Both the position numbers and the translations under genes were made by a program. Shown here piece by piece: positions 1 to 5,748 of a DNA stretch of 5,891 nt. Numbering within the stretch: position 1 is the stretch's first letter; each line of letters starts with the position of its first letter. The stretch lies in contig JAEXTI010000005.1 of NCBI GenBank assembly GCA_023406965.1, positions 1 to 5,891 of the forward strand, written 5' to 3'. Source of the stretch: Chloroflexota bacterium. GTDB taxonomy: Bacteria > Chloroflexota > Anaerolineae > Anaerolineales > Anaerolineaceae. Below the pieces are notes generated by a model. It saw only the letters and a list, made by a program, of their open reading frames with translations. It was not told where the DNA came from and did no database searches.

Positions 1-707
1 GTGGGGTAGGTGGCCTGAGCGGGGTCGATGGATAGTAAGAAATCCACCCCTTGCTGAGTGGCTGCCTGGATGAGCGGCGTTTGCCATTCGGGCGGGCAGG
101 CGGCCAGAGCCAGCATGATTTTTACCGCGCCCCAGGCGCATGGCTGGTAGTTATTGGCGGCGCACAGGAACCCGGGGCCATGCTTGTAGGAGTAATAACG
201 CACAGGGGCTTTCCGGTCTGTGATGGGCGCAACGCCCTCTCCAGTGACGCTGCGGGCAATCCACTCGTAGGCTTTTTCCAGGCGCGGATCTTGGCAACCC
301 AGCGCGATGAGCGCGGCGGTCAGGTTACCATGAACGCAGTCCACAGTGCCGGAGGGACCCTTGCCGGTGGAAAACTGCCCGCCGGGGTTGAGGTTGTTTT
401 CGAGCAGGTATGCGCACGCAGTAGCAATGCGCGGGTCTTCCTCGATGCATGCGCCGAGTTGGGCCAACAGAATGATGGACCAGACGGTGCTGGTGTATTT
501 TGGGTTGTAGCCGGGCCCGGGTTTGGCCCAGTATCCGGCGGGGTCCATCGCATCCAGCACCAGGGCGATGGGCCCGTGACGATGCGCGGCTTGCCGGGCG
601 GCCAACAACTCGGGAGCGTCCGCGGGCAGGCCGGCCAGGTCGCGCAGAGCCAGATAGCGCGGGCCGGGGTCGGCGGGGTCGAGCAGCCAGTCCACAGCGG
701 TGCTCAT
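1..707 (-). CDS. Alpha/alpha-toroid (terpenoid cyclase/prenyltransferase-like) protein, partial
   Basis: The frame is open from ATG 705-707 to the left edge, giving 235 codons with the C-terminus missing. The start has an AGGAG ribosome site that overlaps the stop codon of the upstream metallo-hydrolase gene. The protein is helical with repeated tryptophan/leucine-rich helices: 'VDWLLDPADPGPRYLALRDL' at residues 5-24, 'YTSTVWSIILLAQLG' at 71-85, 'DCVHGNLTAALIALG' at 123-137 and 'CAWGAVKIMLALA' at 190-202. This pattern recalls the squalene-cyclase/prenyltransferase toroid fold. From memory, relatives in Chloroflexota are often labelled 'nitrogen fixation protein NifH', a label the sequence gives no reason to accept because no P-loop is seen. 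Cys124, His126, Cys182 and Cys190 could form a metal or substrate site; this is inference. The 9-nt gap to the upstream gene points to co-transcription. The substrate is unknown. Confidence 0.75.
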   Translation of the reverse strand, partial: MSTAVDWLLDPADPGPRYLALRDLAGLPADAPELLAARQAAHRHGPIALVLDAMDPAGYWAKPGPGYNPKYTSTVWSIILLAQLGACIEEDPRIATACAYLLENNLNPGGQFSTGKGPSGTVDCVHGNLTAALIALGCQDPRLEKAYEWIARSVTGEGVAPITDRKAPVRYYSYKHGPGFLCAANNYQPCAWGAVKIMLALAACPPEWQTPLIQAATQQGVDFLLSIDPAQATYP

Positions 708-716
708 CTTTTTCTC

Positions 717-1469
717 CTAAGAAAAGGCCAGCTTCTCCCCGTCGTTGGGGATGAGCAGGCGTTCGGGCCCGATGCCGCGCGCGTCTGCGGCCTGACGCAA
801 TTGAGTGCGGGTGACGGTGCCGTGATCGAGGGCCTCCATGTGCACGGCGACCACGGTGCTGCGCGGAGCGGCTTCGCAGACGGCCAGGGTTTGGGCTTCA
901 TCCATGACGATTTGGACATGCTCACCCCACACGGCCCCATTGGAATGGGTGATGATGATGTCGGGGTCAAAGCGCGTGATGGCTTCAGCCACGGTCTCGT
1001 ACCAGTTGGAGTCGCCGACCCAGTACACGGTGGGTTCGTGGGGAGTCTGAAAAACGAAGCCCGAAGCGTGGCCCATTTGATCGAGGACGCTGCCCGTACC
1101 GTGGCGACCGGGGATGCGGGTGAAGGTGATGCCCTGCCATTGCAGGCTGTCCTCCACGGGACGCAGGTTGGTGAAACCTTTGGCGGCCAGGCGTTCCACA
1201 TCGTCCGGTTGGCAGAGGATGGGCAGGTCCTTGGGGAGCAGTTCCGCGCCGAGTGGATCGAAATGATCAGAGTGCAGGTGCGAGATGAGGGCCATTTCAA
1301 TGCCGCGCAAGACTGCCTCGGTGGAGATGGGCAAATCGACGAGGGGGTTGGGCGATTTGCCGGTGTAGGAGGGCAGCGCATGGCGCGGAGAGAGGTAGGG
1401 ATCGGTGAGGAAGTGGCACAGGTTGTAGTTGAAGCGCATGGTGGCGCTGCGGATGAGTTGAAGCTGCAT
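717..1469 (-). CDS. MBL-fold metallo-hydrolase (UlaG-like/Lactamase_B_2 type)
   Basis: This 250-residue protein carries the metallo-beta-lactamase-fold motif HLHSDH at residues 64-69 (ligands His64, His66, Asp68, His69). Further likely metal ligands are His123 in 'GRHGTG', Asp153 in 'VGDSNW' and His210 in 'AVHMEALDH'. The N-terminal strand pair 'MQLQLIRSATMRFNYN' and 'FLTDPYLSP' is the usual opening of the UlaG-like branch of hydrolases, which are cytoplasmic, bind one or two metals and often have no known substrate. No signal peptide is seen. ATG 1467-1469 is chosen because a TCAGGAG ribosome site (complement of 1477-1483) lies 7 nt upstream. The stop codon (TAG) provides part of the ribosome site of the next gene, so the two are probably translated from one transcript. 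The hydrolase class is secure; the reaction (lactone, phosphodiester or other) is not. Confidence 0.93.
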   Translation of the reverse strand: MQLQLIRSATMRFNYNLCHFLTDPYLSPRHALPSYTGKSPNPLVDLPISTEAVLRGIEMALISHLHSDHFDPLGAELLPKDLPILCQPDDVERLAAKGFTNLRPVEDSLQWQGITFTRIPGRHGTGSVLDQMGHASGFVFQTPHEPTVYWVGDSNWYETVAEAITRFDPDIIITHSNGAVWGEHVQIVMDEAQTLAVCEAAPRSTVVAVHMEALDHGTVTRTQLRQAADARGIGPERLLIPNDGEKLAFS

Positions 1470-1500
1470 GATAGGACTCCTGAGTAGAAACGGTACTTTC

Positions 1501-1506
1501 AGTATA
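1501..1506 (-). promoter_or_regulatory. Candidate -10 box for the metallo-hydrolase/toroid operon
   Basis: Read on the minus strand this is TATACT, five of six matches to the sigma-70 -10 consensus. It lies about 31 nt upstream of the ATG, which leaves a leader of roughly 25 nt including the ribosome site. The hexamer at a 17-bp spacing, TTCCAA, is a poor -35. This is a weak prediction supported mainly by its position in the divergent intergenic region. Confidence 0.35.
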
Positions 1507-1563
1507 AGACCGGAACAACAAATTTGGAATACGAAAACGGATGCATCAAAGAACGGTTTGCGA

Positions 1564-1569
1564 TATAAT
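1564..1569 (+). promoter_or_regulatory. Candidate -10 box for the exported-protein gene
   Basis: A perfect TATAAT lies 39 nt upstream of the ATG at 1609. No good -35 hexamer is present at 16-18 bp (the 17-bp position reads ATGCAT), so the promoter may be weak or activator-dependent, or use another sigma factor. With the minus-strand candidate at 1501-1506 it would make a divergent promoter pair inside 139 bp. Confidence 0.45.
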
Positions 1570-1608
1570 CATGATAATTCCCGGGTGGTGATTGAAGGAG
1601 AGAGTCGC

Positions 1609-2169
1609 ATGACTGGACAAAAACTGGTTGGACGCCGTGACGCTTTAAAAATCCTGACTGCTTCGGCTGGAGCGGTGCTGGGCACCGCCGCGCTGCCCGG
1701 CGAGTGGATGAAGCCGGTGGTGGAAACGGGCGTTTTACCGGTGCATGCCCAGGCTTCTGTGTCGATTGTGCTTTCACCTGCCTTTCAATTGTATGGTGTT
1801 TCACGTTCTGGAGAGAACCCACTCACGCATGGTGTTGGAATCTCTTTTGCGTATGCGGATACGCTGGGTGAGTTTGGCAACGGGTGGACCCTGTTCTACC
1901 AGGTCAACGGTTTCCCGCTTCGCTCGTACGTGATCGGCTCTAATCCCGATGTGTCCGAGTCCCTTGGTGGGGATGGGGCCAACGGGACGTATGTCTCGCC
2001 ATGGATGACCGATGCGGATTGTGTTGGAGACGGAAACACCACCACACTGCGCTATTACGTCATAAACCCTGCTGTAACGCGGGGCAGCAACACGGTTGAG
2101 CTTGTTGTTGAGCATGTCCACGAACCACCTACAGACGTGAGCGCGGATATAAAAACCTGGGGTAAGTAG
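1609..2169 (+). CDS. Small exported protein with twin-arginine-type signal, function unknown
   Basis: The protein is 186 residues. ATG 1609 is preferred over the more upstream in-frame ATG at 1468 because AAGGAG (1595-1600) sits 8 nt before it and the TATAAT box at 1564 lies between the two starts. Residues 8-14 read GRRDALK, a Tat-like RR motif. A hydrophobic stretch follows (about 15-29, ILTASAGAVLGTAAL), then an unusually long post-hydrophobic segment, 'WMKPVVETGVLPVHAQA' (33-49), with a plausible AxA cleavage site before Ser50. This segment resembles the signal regions of many small secreted Chloroflexota proteins, from memory. The mature part (~137 residues) is rich in Gly, Asn, Ser and Thr, with alternating beta-like segments such as 'WTLFYQVNGFPLRSYV' and 'NTVELVVEHVHEPP'. 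It probably folds as a beta-sandwich-type extracellular domain. It has only one cysteine (Cys138). I do not recognise the family. Confidence 0.85.
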   Translation: MTGQKLVGRRDALKILTASAGAVLGTAALPGEWMKPVVETGVLPVHAQASVSIVLSPAFQLYGVSRSGENPLTHGVGISFAYADTLGEFGNGWTLFYQVNGFPLRSYVIGSNPDVSESLGGDGANGTYVSPWMTDADCVGDGNTTTLRYYVINPAVTRGSNTVELVVEHVHEPPTDVSADIKTWGK

Positions 2170-2193
2170 TAGTCCGTAGAGCATCGTAGATTT

Positions 2194-2221
2194 AAAACCG
2201 GCCCGAGAAGGCCGGTTTTTT
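2194..2221 (+). terminator. Rho-independent terminator after the exported-protein gene
   Basis: AAAACCGGCC (2194-2203), a six-base loop CGAGAA and GGCCGGTTTT (2210-2219) form a perfect 10-bp stem, and the U-tract runs through 2221. It starts 24 nt after the stop codon at 2169 and separates the bacterial genes on the left from the phage-like block on the right. Confidence 0.92.
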
Positions 2222-2233
2222 GCATCTTTTGCC

Positions 2234-2270
2234 CAAAATTTGCACATTTTGACAGGTTGTATTTGCACAT
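2234..2270 (+). promoter_or_regulatory. Operator-like near-palindrome with a second half-site
   Basis: Positions 2234-2251 form an 18-bp palindrome, CAAAATTTG/CACATTTTG, with a single mismatched pair (2240/2245). Its core TTTGCACAT (2239-2247) is repeated exactly at 2262-2270, with centres 23 bp apart (about two helical turns). The second copy lies inside the spacer of the candidate promoter just downstream, where a bound protein would block RNA polymerase. No regulator gene is in the window, so the ligand is unknown. Confidence 0.45.
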
Positions 2271-2286
2271 CTGGGCGTGCTATGCT
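2257..2286 (+). promoter_or_regulatory. Candidate extended -10 promoter of the phage packaging genes
   Basis: TTGTAT (2257-2262), an 18-bp spacer and TATGCT (2281-2286) preceded by TGC (TG at 2278-2279) make an extended -10 promoter. It would start transcription about 35 nt before the GTG at 2328. A perfect TTGACA at 2249-2254 also exists, but it is 26 bp from TATGCT and so not positioned to serve as its -35. Confidence 0.5.
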
Positions 2287-2327
2287 GTCCTCAGAATATA
2301 GAACATAAATTCTAATATGGAGGGCGG

Positions 2328-2630
2328 GTGGCGGAACGCAAAAAACGCAAACGAAAGGCGGAGCAGCCACAGGTGACGGGCGATGTGCTGCGCGAGATCA
2401 TCGATTTGCTCATCGAGCAGTTGCGGCGGGTGGGCGAACTGGCCCGCGGCGACCTGACCGCGGCAGAGCAGGTGCGCATTCTCAACGCCATAGGGTTGAC
2501 CGGCATTCGCATGCTGAACCTGACCAAGAGCCGGGACGGGGAGGCGGATGAGCACGCCTGGTGGGAAGAGTTGAGCCGCCTGGCCGACGAGGTGCGCCAG
2601 GAGATGTTTCACGAGGGCGACAATTCATGA
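2328..2630 (+). CDS. Small basic helical protein in the small-terminase position
   Basis: The protein is 100 residues and starts with GTG at 2328, 4 nt after GGAGG (2319-2323). The N-terminus is strongly basic (KKRKRKA at residues 5-11). Predicted helices follow: 'DVLREIIDLLIEQLRRVGEL' (19-38), 'TAAEQVRILNAIGLTGIRML' (44-63) and an acidic C-terminal helix 'EHAWWEELSRLADEVRQEMF' (75-94). Its place two genes upstream of the large terminase, and its small, helical, basic-tailed nature, fit a DNA-recognising small terminase subunit. No helix-turn-helix can be assigned with confidence and I do not recognise the family. It could instead be an unrelated small phage protein. The stop TGA overlaps an in-frame ATG of the next gene (ATGA at 2627-2630), typical of translational coupling. 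Confidence 0.7.
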   Translation: MAERKKRKRKAEQPQVTGDVLREIIDLLIEQLRRVGELARGDLTAAEQVRILNAIGLTGIRMLNLTKSRDGEADEHAWWEELSRLADEVRQEMFHEGDNS

Positions 2631-2680
2631 GGGCAAAGGCAGCCTGGCCCGCAAACGGGCAGGTTGGAGGAGAAAGCGAT

Positions 2681-2965
2681 TTGGAAAGCAAGGAAAACCG
2701 GCTCCGGTCGGAGCAACTGTGCCAACTGCTGGAACTGCTTCACGGGCGAATGAATTCGCTGGAGACGCGCATCTCCCACATAGAGGAGCTATTGGAACTG
2801 CGCCTCAGCTCCCTTGAAAGCAGCCAGTCTGACCAGGAGGCCCGCCTGAGGAGCGCGGCAGAGTCGGTGACCCGCTTGAGCGCAACCTCCAGCCTGGCGC
2901 AAGGCGTCCAGGCTGCCTTTGCCCTGGTGTTGTCTGCGCTGGCGGCCTGGCTGGGAAGCCGTTGA
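2681..2965 (+). CDS. Coiled-coil protein with C-terminal membrane segment (XhlA/holin-accessory-like topology)
   Basis: TTG 2681 is chosen as start because GGAGGAG (2666-2672) sits 8 nt upstream, giving 94 residues. The alternative ATG 2627 (112 residues) overlaps the previous stop but lacks a comparably good ribosome site. Residues 5-67 form a long amphipathic, heptad-like helix ('LCQLLELLHGRMNSLETRIS', then 'HIEELLELRLSSLESSQSDQ'), probably a coiled coil. Residues about 74-91 ('GVQAAFALVLSALAAWLG') form one membrane-spanning segment followed by a short basic end. This layout matches small phage proteins of the haemolysin XhlA kind and other holin-associated proteins, but no family motif proves it. 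The position between the presumed small terminase and the large terminase is unusual for a lysis gene. Its stop overlaps the TTG start of the large terminase (TTGA, 2962-2965). Confidence 0.75.
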   Translation: MESKENRLRSEQLCQLLELLHGRMNSLETRISHIEELLELRLSSLESSQSDQEARLRSAAESVTRLSATSSLAQGVQAAFALVLSALAAWLGSR

Positions 2966-4509
2966 GTCAAAGAACGTCTCTGGGAACGCTAAAAAAGAGG
3001 ACCGTTCAGCATGTCAGGGAATTCGAGGAGTTTTGCGCGAAGGGCGGCATTCGCCTGCGCGCTTACCAAATGGAGGCGGGCTGTGAAATTCTGGAATCAG
3101 TGCGGTGGCGGGATGGGCGCTCGTTTGTGGTCATGTTCCCGCGCCAATCCGGGAAAAACGAACTGCAAGCCTGGATCGAGGCGTATCTGATGTTCATCTT
3201 TTCATTCAAGGGCTGTGAACTGGTGAAGGTCTCGCCCACCTGGCGACCGCAAAGCCTGAACGCCTTGCGGCGGCTGGCGCGCGTGCTGCGAGCGCATCCC
3301 TACATAGCACCGGAATGGCGCAAAGAAAGTAATTACATCTTGCAGTTGGCCCAGGCGCGCACCATTTTCCTCTCCGGCGCGCCGGGGAGTAACATCGTGG
3401 GGGCCACGGCCAGCCACCTGCTGGAGGTGGACGAGGCCCAGGACGTGCTGCCGGAGAAATTTGACCGCGAGATTGCCCCCATGGCGGCTTCGACAAACGC
3501 CACGCGCGTTTTTTGGGGCACGGCCTGGACCGCCGAAACGCTGCTGGGTCGCGAACTGCGCGCCAGCCAGGAGGCTCAGGCGCGGGACGGCAAGCGGCGC
3601 GTGTTCCGGCTGACAGCGGACGAGGTGGGGTTGGAAGTGCCTGCCTACCGCCAGTTTGTGGCCGCGCAGGTGGCACGTTGGGGGCGGGCGCATCCCACCG
3701 TGCGCACGCAGTACTTCAGCGAGGAGATCGAGGCGGGCGGAGGGCTGTTCACAGCGCAGCGCATGGCCCTGGTAGAAGGCGAGCACGCCTGGCAAGAGGG
3801 CCCCAAAAAAGGGGCGGTCTATGCTTTCTTGCTGGATGTGGGCGGCGAGGAGAAAGACGCGCCGGGAACAGACCTGGGGGAGAGCCGGGAGCACTCGCCC
3901 AGGCGCGACTCGACCGCGCTGGTGGTGGTGGAAGTGGGCCTGGAGGGGCTGCGCGACCCGGCCTTGCGCGCGCCGCTGTACCGTGTGGTTTCTATGCACA
4001 CCTGGACGGGCGAGTCGCAAACGCGCCTGTATGGACAGTTGACCGCGCTGCAAAAACGCTGGGGCGCGCGGCAGGTGGTGGTGGATGCCACCGGGCTGGG
4101 CGCGGGGCTGGCAGCCTGGCTGGAAAAGAGCCTGCCGGGGCGCGTGACGCGCTTTGAGTTCAATGCCGCCAGCAAGACGCGCCTGGGATGGGACTTCTTG
4201 GGCCTGATCGAGATGGGGCGCTTTCGGCTGCCCCAGGCGGCGGGCAGCCGAGAGGCGGCCCTGGTGGAAAGGCTGCGCGCGCAGATGCGCGCCTGTACCT
4301 ACCAGTTGGGCGGCGGCCCGGCGCAGAGCCTGCACTGGTCGGTGCCGGAGACGGCCCGCGACCCGGCTAGCGGCGACTTGCTGCACGACGATTTGCTGAT
4401 GGCGGCGGCGCTGTGCTCGCGGCTGGACGCGCTGGATTGGCGCGCGGCGGGAGGCCGCACCGGGGTCATCCCGGCGGGCGACCCGCTGGCGGGCAAGGTG
4501 GAATATTAG
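2962..4509 (+). CDS. terL: Phage terminase large subunit (packaging ATPase and nuclease)
   Basis: This 515-residue protein has the full large-terminase plan. An adenine-binding-like 'RAYQMEA' lies at 33-39. The Walker A loop 'FPRQSGKNE' (59-67, Lys65) is the deviant terminase form. Walker B is 'HLLEVDEAQD' (152-161, Asp157, catalytic Glu158), and a coupling motif 'WGTAW' lies at 185-189. The C-terminal RNase H-like nuclease supplies acidic residues at 'LLDVGG' (Asp292), 'RRDST' (Asp316), 'VVVDATGLG' (Asp375) and 'LHDDLLM' (Asp476/477). Its role is to cut concatemeric phage DNA and drive it into the prohead through the portal. The TTG start overlaps the previous stop by 4 nt, and the next in-frame ATG (codon 37) would remove the segment before the ATPase. 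Ribosome-site support is weak (GGGAAG 3 nt upstream), so translational coupling is likely. The reading frame shows no damage, unlike the portal gene downstream. Confidence 0.95.
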   Translation: MSQRTSLGTLKKRTVQHVREFEEFCAKGGIRLRAYQMEAGCEILESVRWRDGRSFVVMFPRQSGKNELQAWIEAYLMFIFSFKGCELVKVSPTWRPQSLNALRRLARVLRAHPYIAPEWRKESNYILQLAQARTIFLSGAPGSNIVGATASHLLEVDEAQDVLPEKFDREIAPMAASTNATRVFWGTAWTAETLLGRELRASQEAQARDGKRRVFRLTADEVGLEVPAYRQFVAAQVARWGRAHPTVRTQYFSEEIEAGGGLFTAQRMALVEGEHAWQEGPKKGAVYAFLLDVGGEEKDAPGTDLGESREHSPRRDSTALVVVEVGLEGLRDPALRAPLYRVVSMHTWTGESQTRLYGQLTALQKRWGARQVVVDATGLGAGLAAWLEKSLPGRVTRFEFNAASKTRLGWDFLGLIEMGRFRLPQAAGSREAALVERLRAQMRACTYQLGGGPAQSLHWSVPETARDPASGDLLHDDLLMAAALCSRLDALDWRAAGGRTGVIPAGDPLAGKVEY

Positions 4510-4525
4510 CATTCACATTCTGTGG

Positions 4526-4568
4526 GAAAAGCACAGCCCGGCGGGGCTGAAGCCCATGCCTCAAGGCA
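4526..4568. repeat. Two CTNNAG-centred hairpins (REP-like)
   Basis: GGGCT-GA-AGCCC (4544-4555) is followed immediately by TGCCT-CA-AGGCA (4557-4568). Both are perfect 5-bp inverted repeats with a two-base centre flanked by CT and AG. The hairpin at 4626-4639 has the same centre design. Such small palindromes in clusters resemble repetitive extragenic palindromes. Copy number elsewhere cannot be judged from one window. Confidence 0.5.
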
Positions 4569-4625
4569 CGGAAACCCTATGAATGGCAACAAATAATTGT
4601 GTGACTGGCTTCGGTGAATTGAGCA

Positions 4626-4646
4626 GGGACTTTAGTCCCGTTTTTT
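4626..4646 (+). terminator. Hairpin plus T-run between terminase and portal genes
   Basis: GGGACT (4626-4631), centre TT and AGTCCC (4634-4639) form a perfect hairpin, followed by G and six T residues (4641-4646). It fits a rho-independent terminator, although the stem is short. It would stop transcription 19 nt before the portal start, which is unexpected inside a phage morphogenesis operon. It may also be the end of a REP-like element together with the hairpins at 4544-4568. Confidence 0.6.
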
Positions 4647-4664
4647 GACAGGATGGAGGCATGG

Positions 4665-5099
4665 ATGATCAAACGCTTGTGGGATTGGATGGGCGGGCGG
4701 CACGGCAGCAGCGGCAAGGCCCGGCGCTGGCTGGCCGAGGAGGCCGAGTCGACGGCGCTGTGGGGCACGCGCCTGAACAGCCTGGGGCGCGAGCGCAGCG
4801 AGTACGACCGCGAGACGGTGCTGGAGCAGGCGCTAGAGGCCTGGCGGGTGAACCCCCTGGCCCGGCGCATCGTGGAGTTGACCACGCAGTACGTGGTGGG
4901 GGGCGGGCTGCGGGTGGAATGTGGCGACGCCCGCGGGGAGGCGTTTTTGGCCGAATGGTGGAACCACCCCCTCAACCGCCTGGAGCAGCGCGTCTACGAG
5001 TGGTGCGACGAGCTCACCCGGGCCGGGGAATTGTTCCTGTTGGTCTCGACCGACCGGGGCAGGGGTGACCAGCACGCTGCAAAGCGACGCCCTGGCTAG
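4665..5099 (+). pseudogene. Phage portal protein, 3'-truncated
   Basis: ATG 4665 is chosen over the in-frame ATG 4653 because GGAGG (4655-4659) lies 5 nt before it; the reading frame then runs 144 codons. Residues 1-130 read like the N-terminus of a tailed-phage portal. The segments are 'MIKRLWDWMGG', 'LEAWRVNPLARRIVELTTQY' (57-76) with 'VVGGGLRV' after it, 'FLAEWWNHPLNRLEQRVYEW' (94-113) and 'ELTRAGELFLLVSTD' (116-130). Intact portals are about three or more times this length and form the dodecameric ring that docks the terminase. After Asp130 (codon 5052-5054) the sequence turns into a low-complexity tail 'RGRGDQHAAKRRPG' and stops at 5097-5099. From about 5055 the DNA instead codes in another frame for an unrelated protein. 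The truncation is therefore best explained by a deletion with a junction near 5055-5065, not a point mutation. Confidence 0.85.
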
Positions 5100-5748
5100 C
5101 GCGGGCAGCTATCAGCGCCTGGCCTGGAGCGGTTCGAGCGCGGTGACGCTGCTCTCGTTCACCCGCTCGGCGGCCTGGACCAGCGCGGCGGGCTCCAAAA
5201 CCTACCGCCCGGTGCTGCGCCTGCACAACCTGATCGCGCCTTCCTCCGAGCGCATCTGGCTGAGCTGGCGCGCGGCCTATAACAACGGGCTGGGTTATGA
5301 GACCCTGCGCGAAGGCGAGGCGGTGTTGGTGGAGGTGGGTCAGCGCTGGGTGGTCTTCCCTCCGCTGACGGTTCCGCCCTGGCCGGTGGGCGATTTGACC
5401 GCCACCAGCGAACCGGTGACGCTGCAACTGGCGGCCCAGGCTGAAGGCAGCGGCGCGCACATTCTGGACGCCGATTTTGTCCACTTCTTGCCCACGGAGG
5501 GCTGGGCGCGTTATCGCCCGGTGGTGACCACCGTCTTGGGGACCAGCATCGTGCACGACTGCGGCAGCGGCTTGATCCGGCGGCGGGCCAGTTGGATGCA
5601 GTCGCACGAGGCCGAGGGGCCGGGCATCTGGCTCCAGCCGAGCGCGGCTCAGCGCTTGTGCCTGCTGGCGCGCGCCGGCACGGGCATGGTGGTGGATTGG
5701 CAAACCCTGCTCAAGGTCGAATTCAAAGCGCGCAAGCGCTGCTTATAA
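5065..5748 (+). pseudogene. C-terminal part of a beta-rich phage structural (probably tail-associated) protein
   Basis: The frame is open from before 4921, but only the part from about 5065 reads as a natural protein: 227 codons from GTG 5065 to TAA 5746-5748. Upstream of that the frame is a shadow of the portal gene. Segments such as 'LASAGSYQRLAWSGSSAVTL', 'TYRPVLRLHNLIAPSSERIW' and 'AEGSGAHILDADFVHFLPTE' look like consecutive beta-sandwich domains. The C-terminal 'MVVDWQTLLKVEFKARKRCL' resembles the ends of siphovirus-type tail or distal-tail proteins, judged by general pattern. The first codons begin mid-domain, so this looks like the 3' part of a longer gene joined to the broken portal gene. 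Expression from GTG 5065 is possible but the upstream GGGGCAGG is a poor ribosome site. The tail assignment is inference; the phage context makes it reasonable. Confidence 0.6.

Noticed and set aside
51..1487. 478-codon plus-strand open frame across the two minus-strand genes
   Set aside because: It is antisense to two genes with clear family motifs and ribosome sites, spans their junction, and its translation is Gly/Val/Ala-rich without any recognisable motif. It is a codon-bias shadow in GC-rich DNA.
1468..1608. 47-codon N-terminal extension of the exported protein
   Set aside because: It would place the signal peptide in the interior, crosses a TATAAT box, and the ATG at 1609 has a far better ribosome site.
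2249..2254. Perfect TTGACA as the -35 of the phage promoter
   Set aside because: It is 26 bp from TATGCT and no -10-like hexamer lies at 16-18 bp (TGGGCG at 17 bp).
3202..4512. 436-codon minus-strand open frame opposite the large terminase
   Set aside because: Arg/Gln/His-rich low-complexity translation lying entirely antisense to a gene with complete catalytic motifs; a shadow frame.
4921..5064. 5' part of the long open frame ending at 5748
   Set aside because: It overlaps the clear portal coding frame, and its translation in this stretch (Ser/Pro/Thr-rich) is not protein-like, so the tail-protein fragment is taken to begin near 5065.
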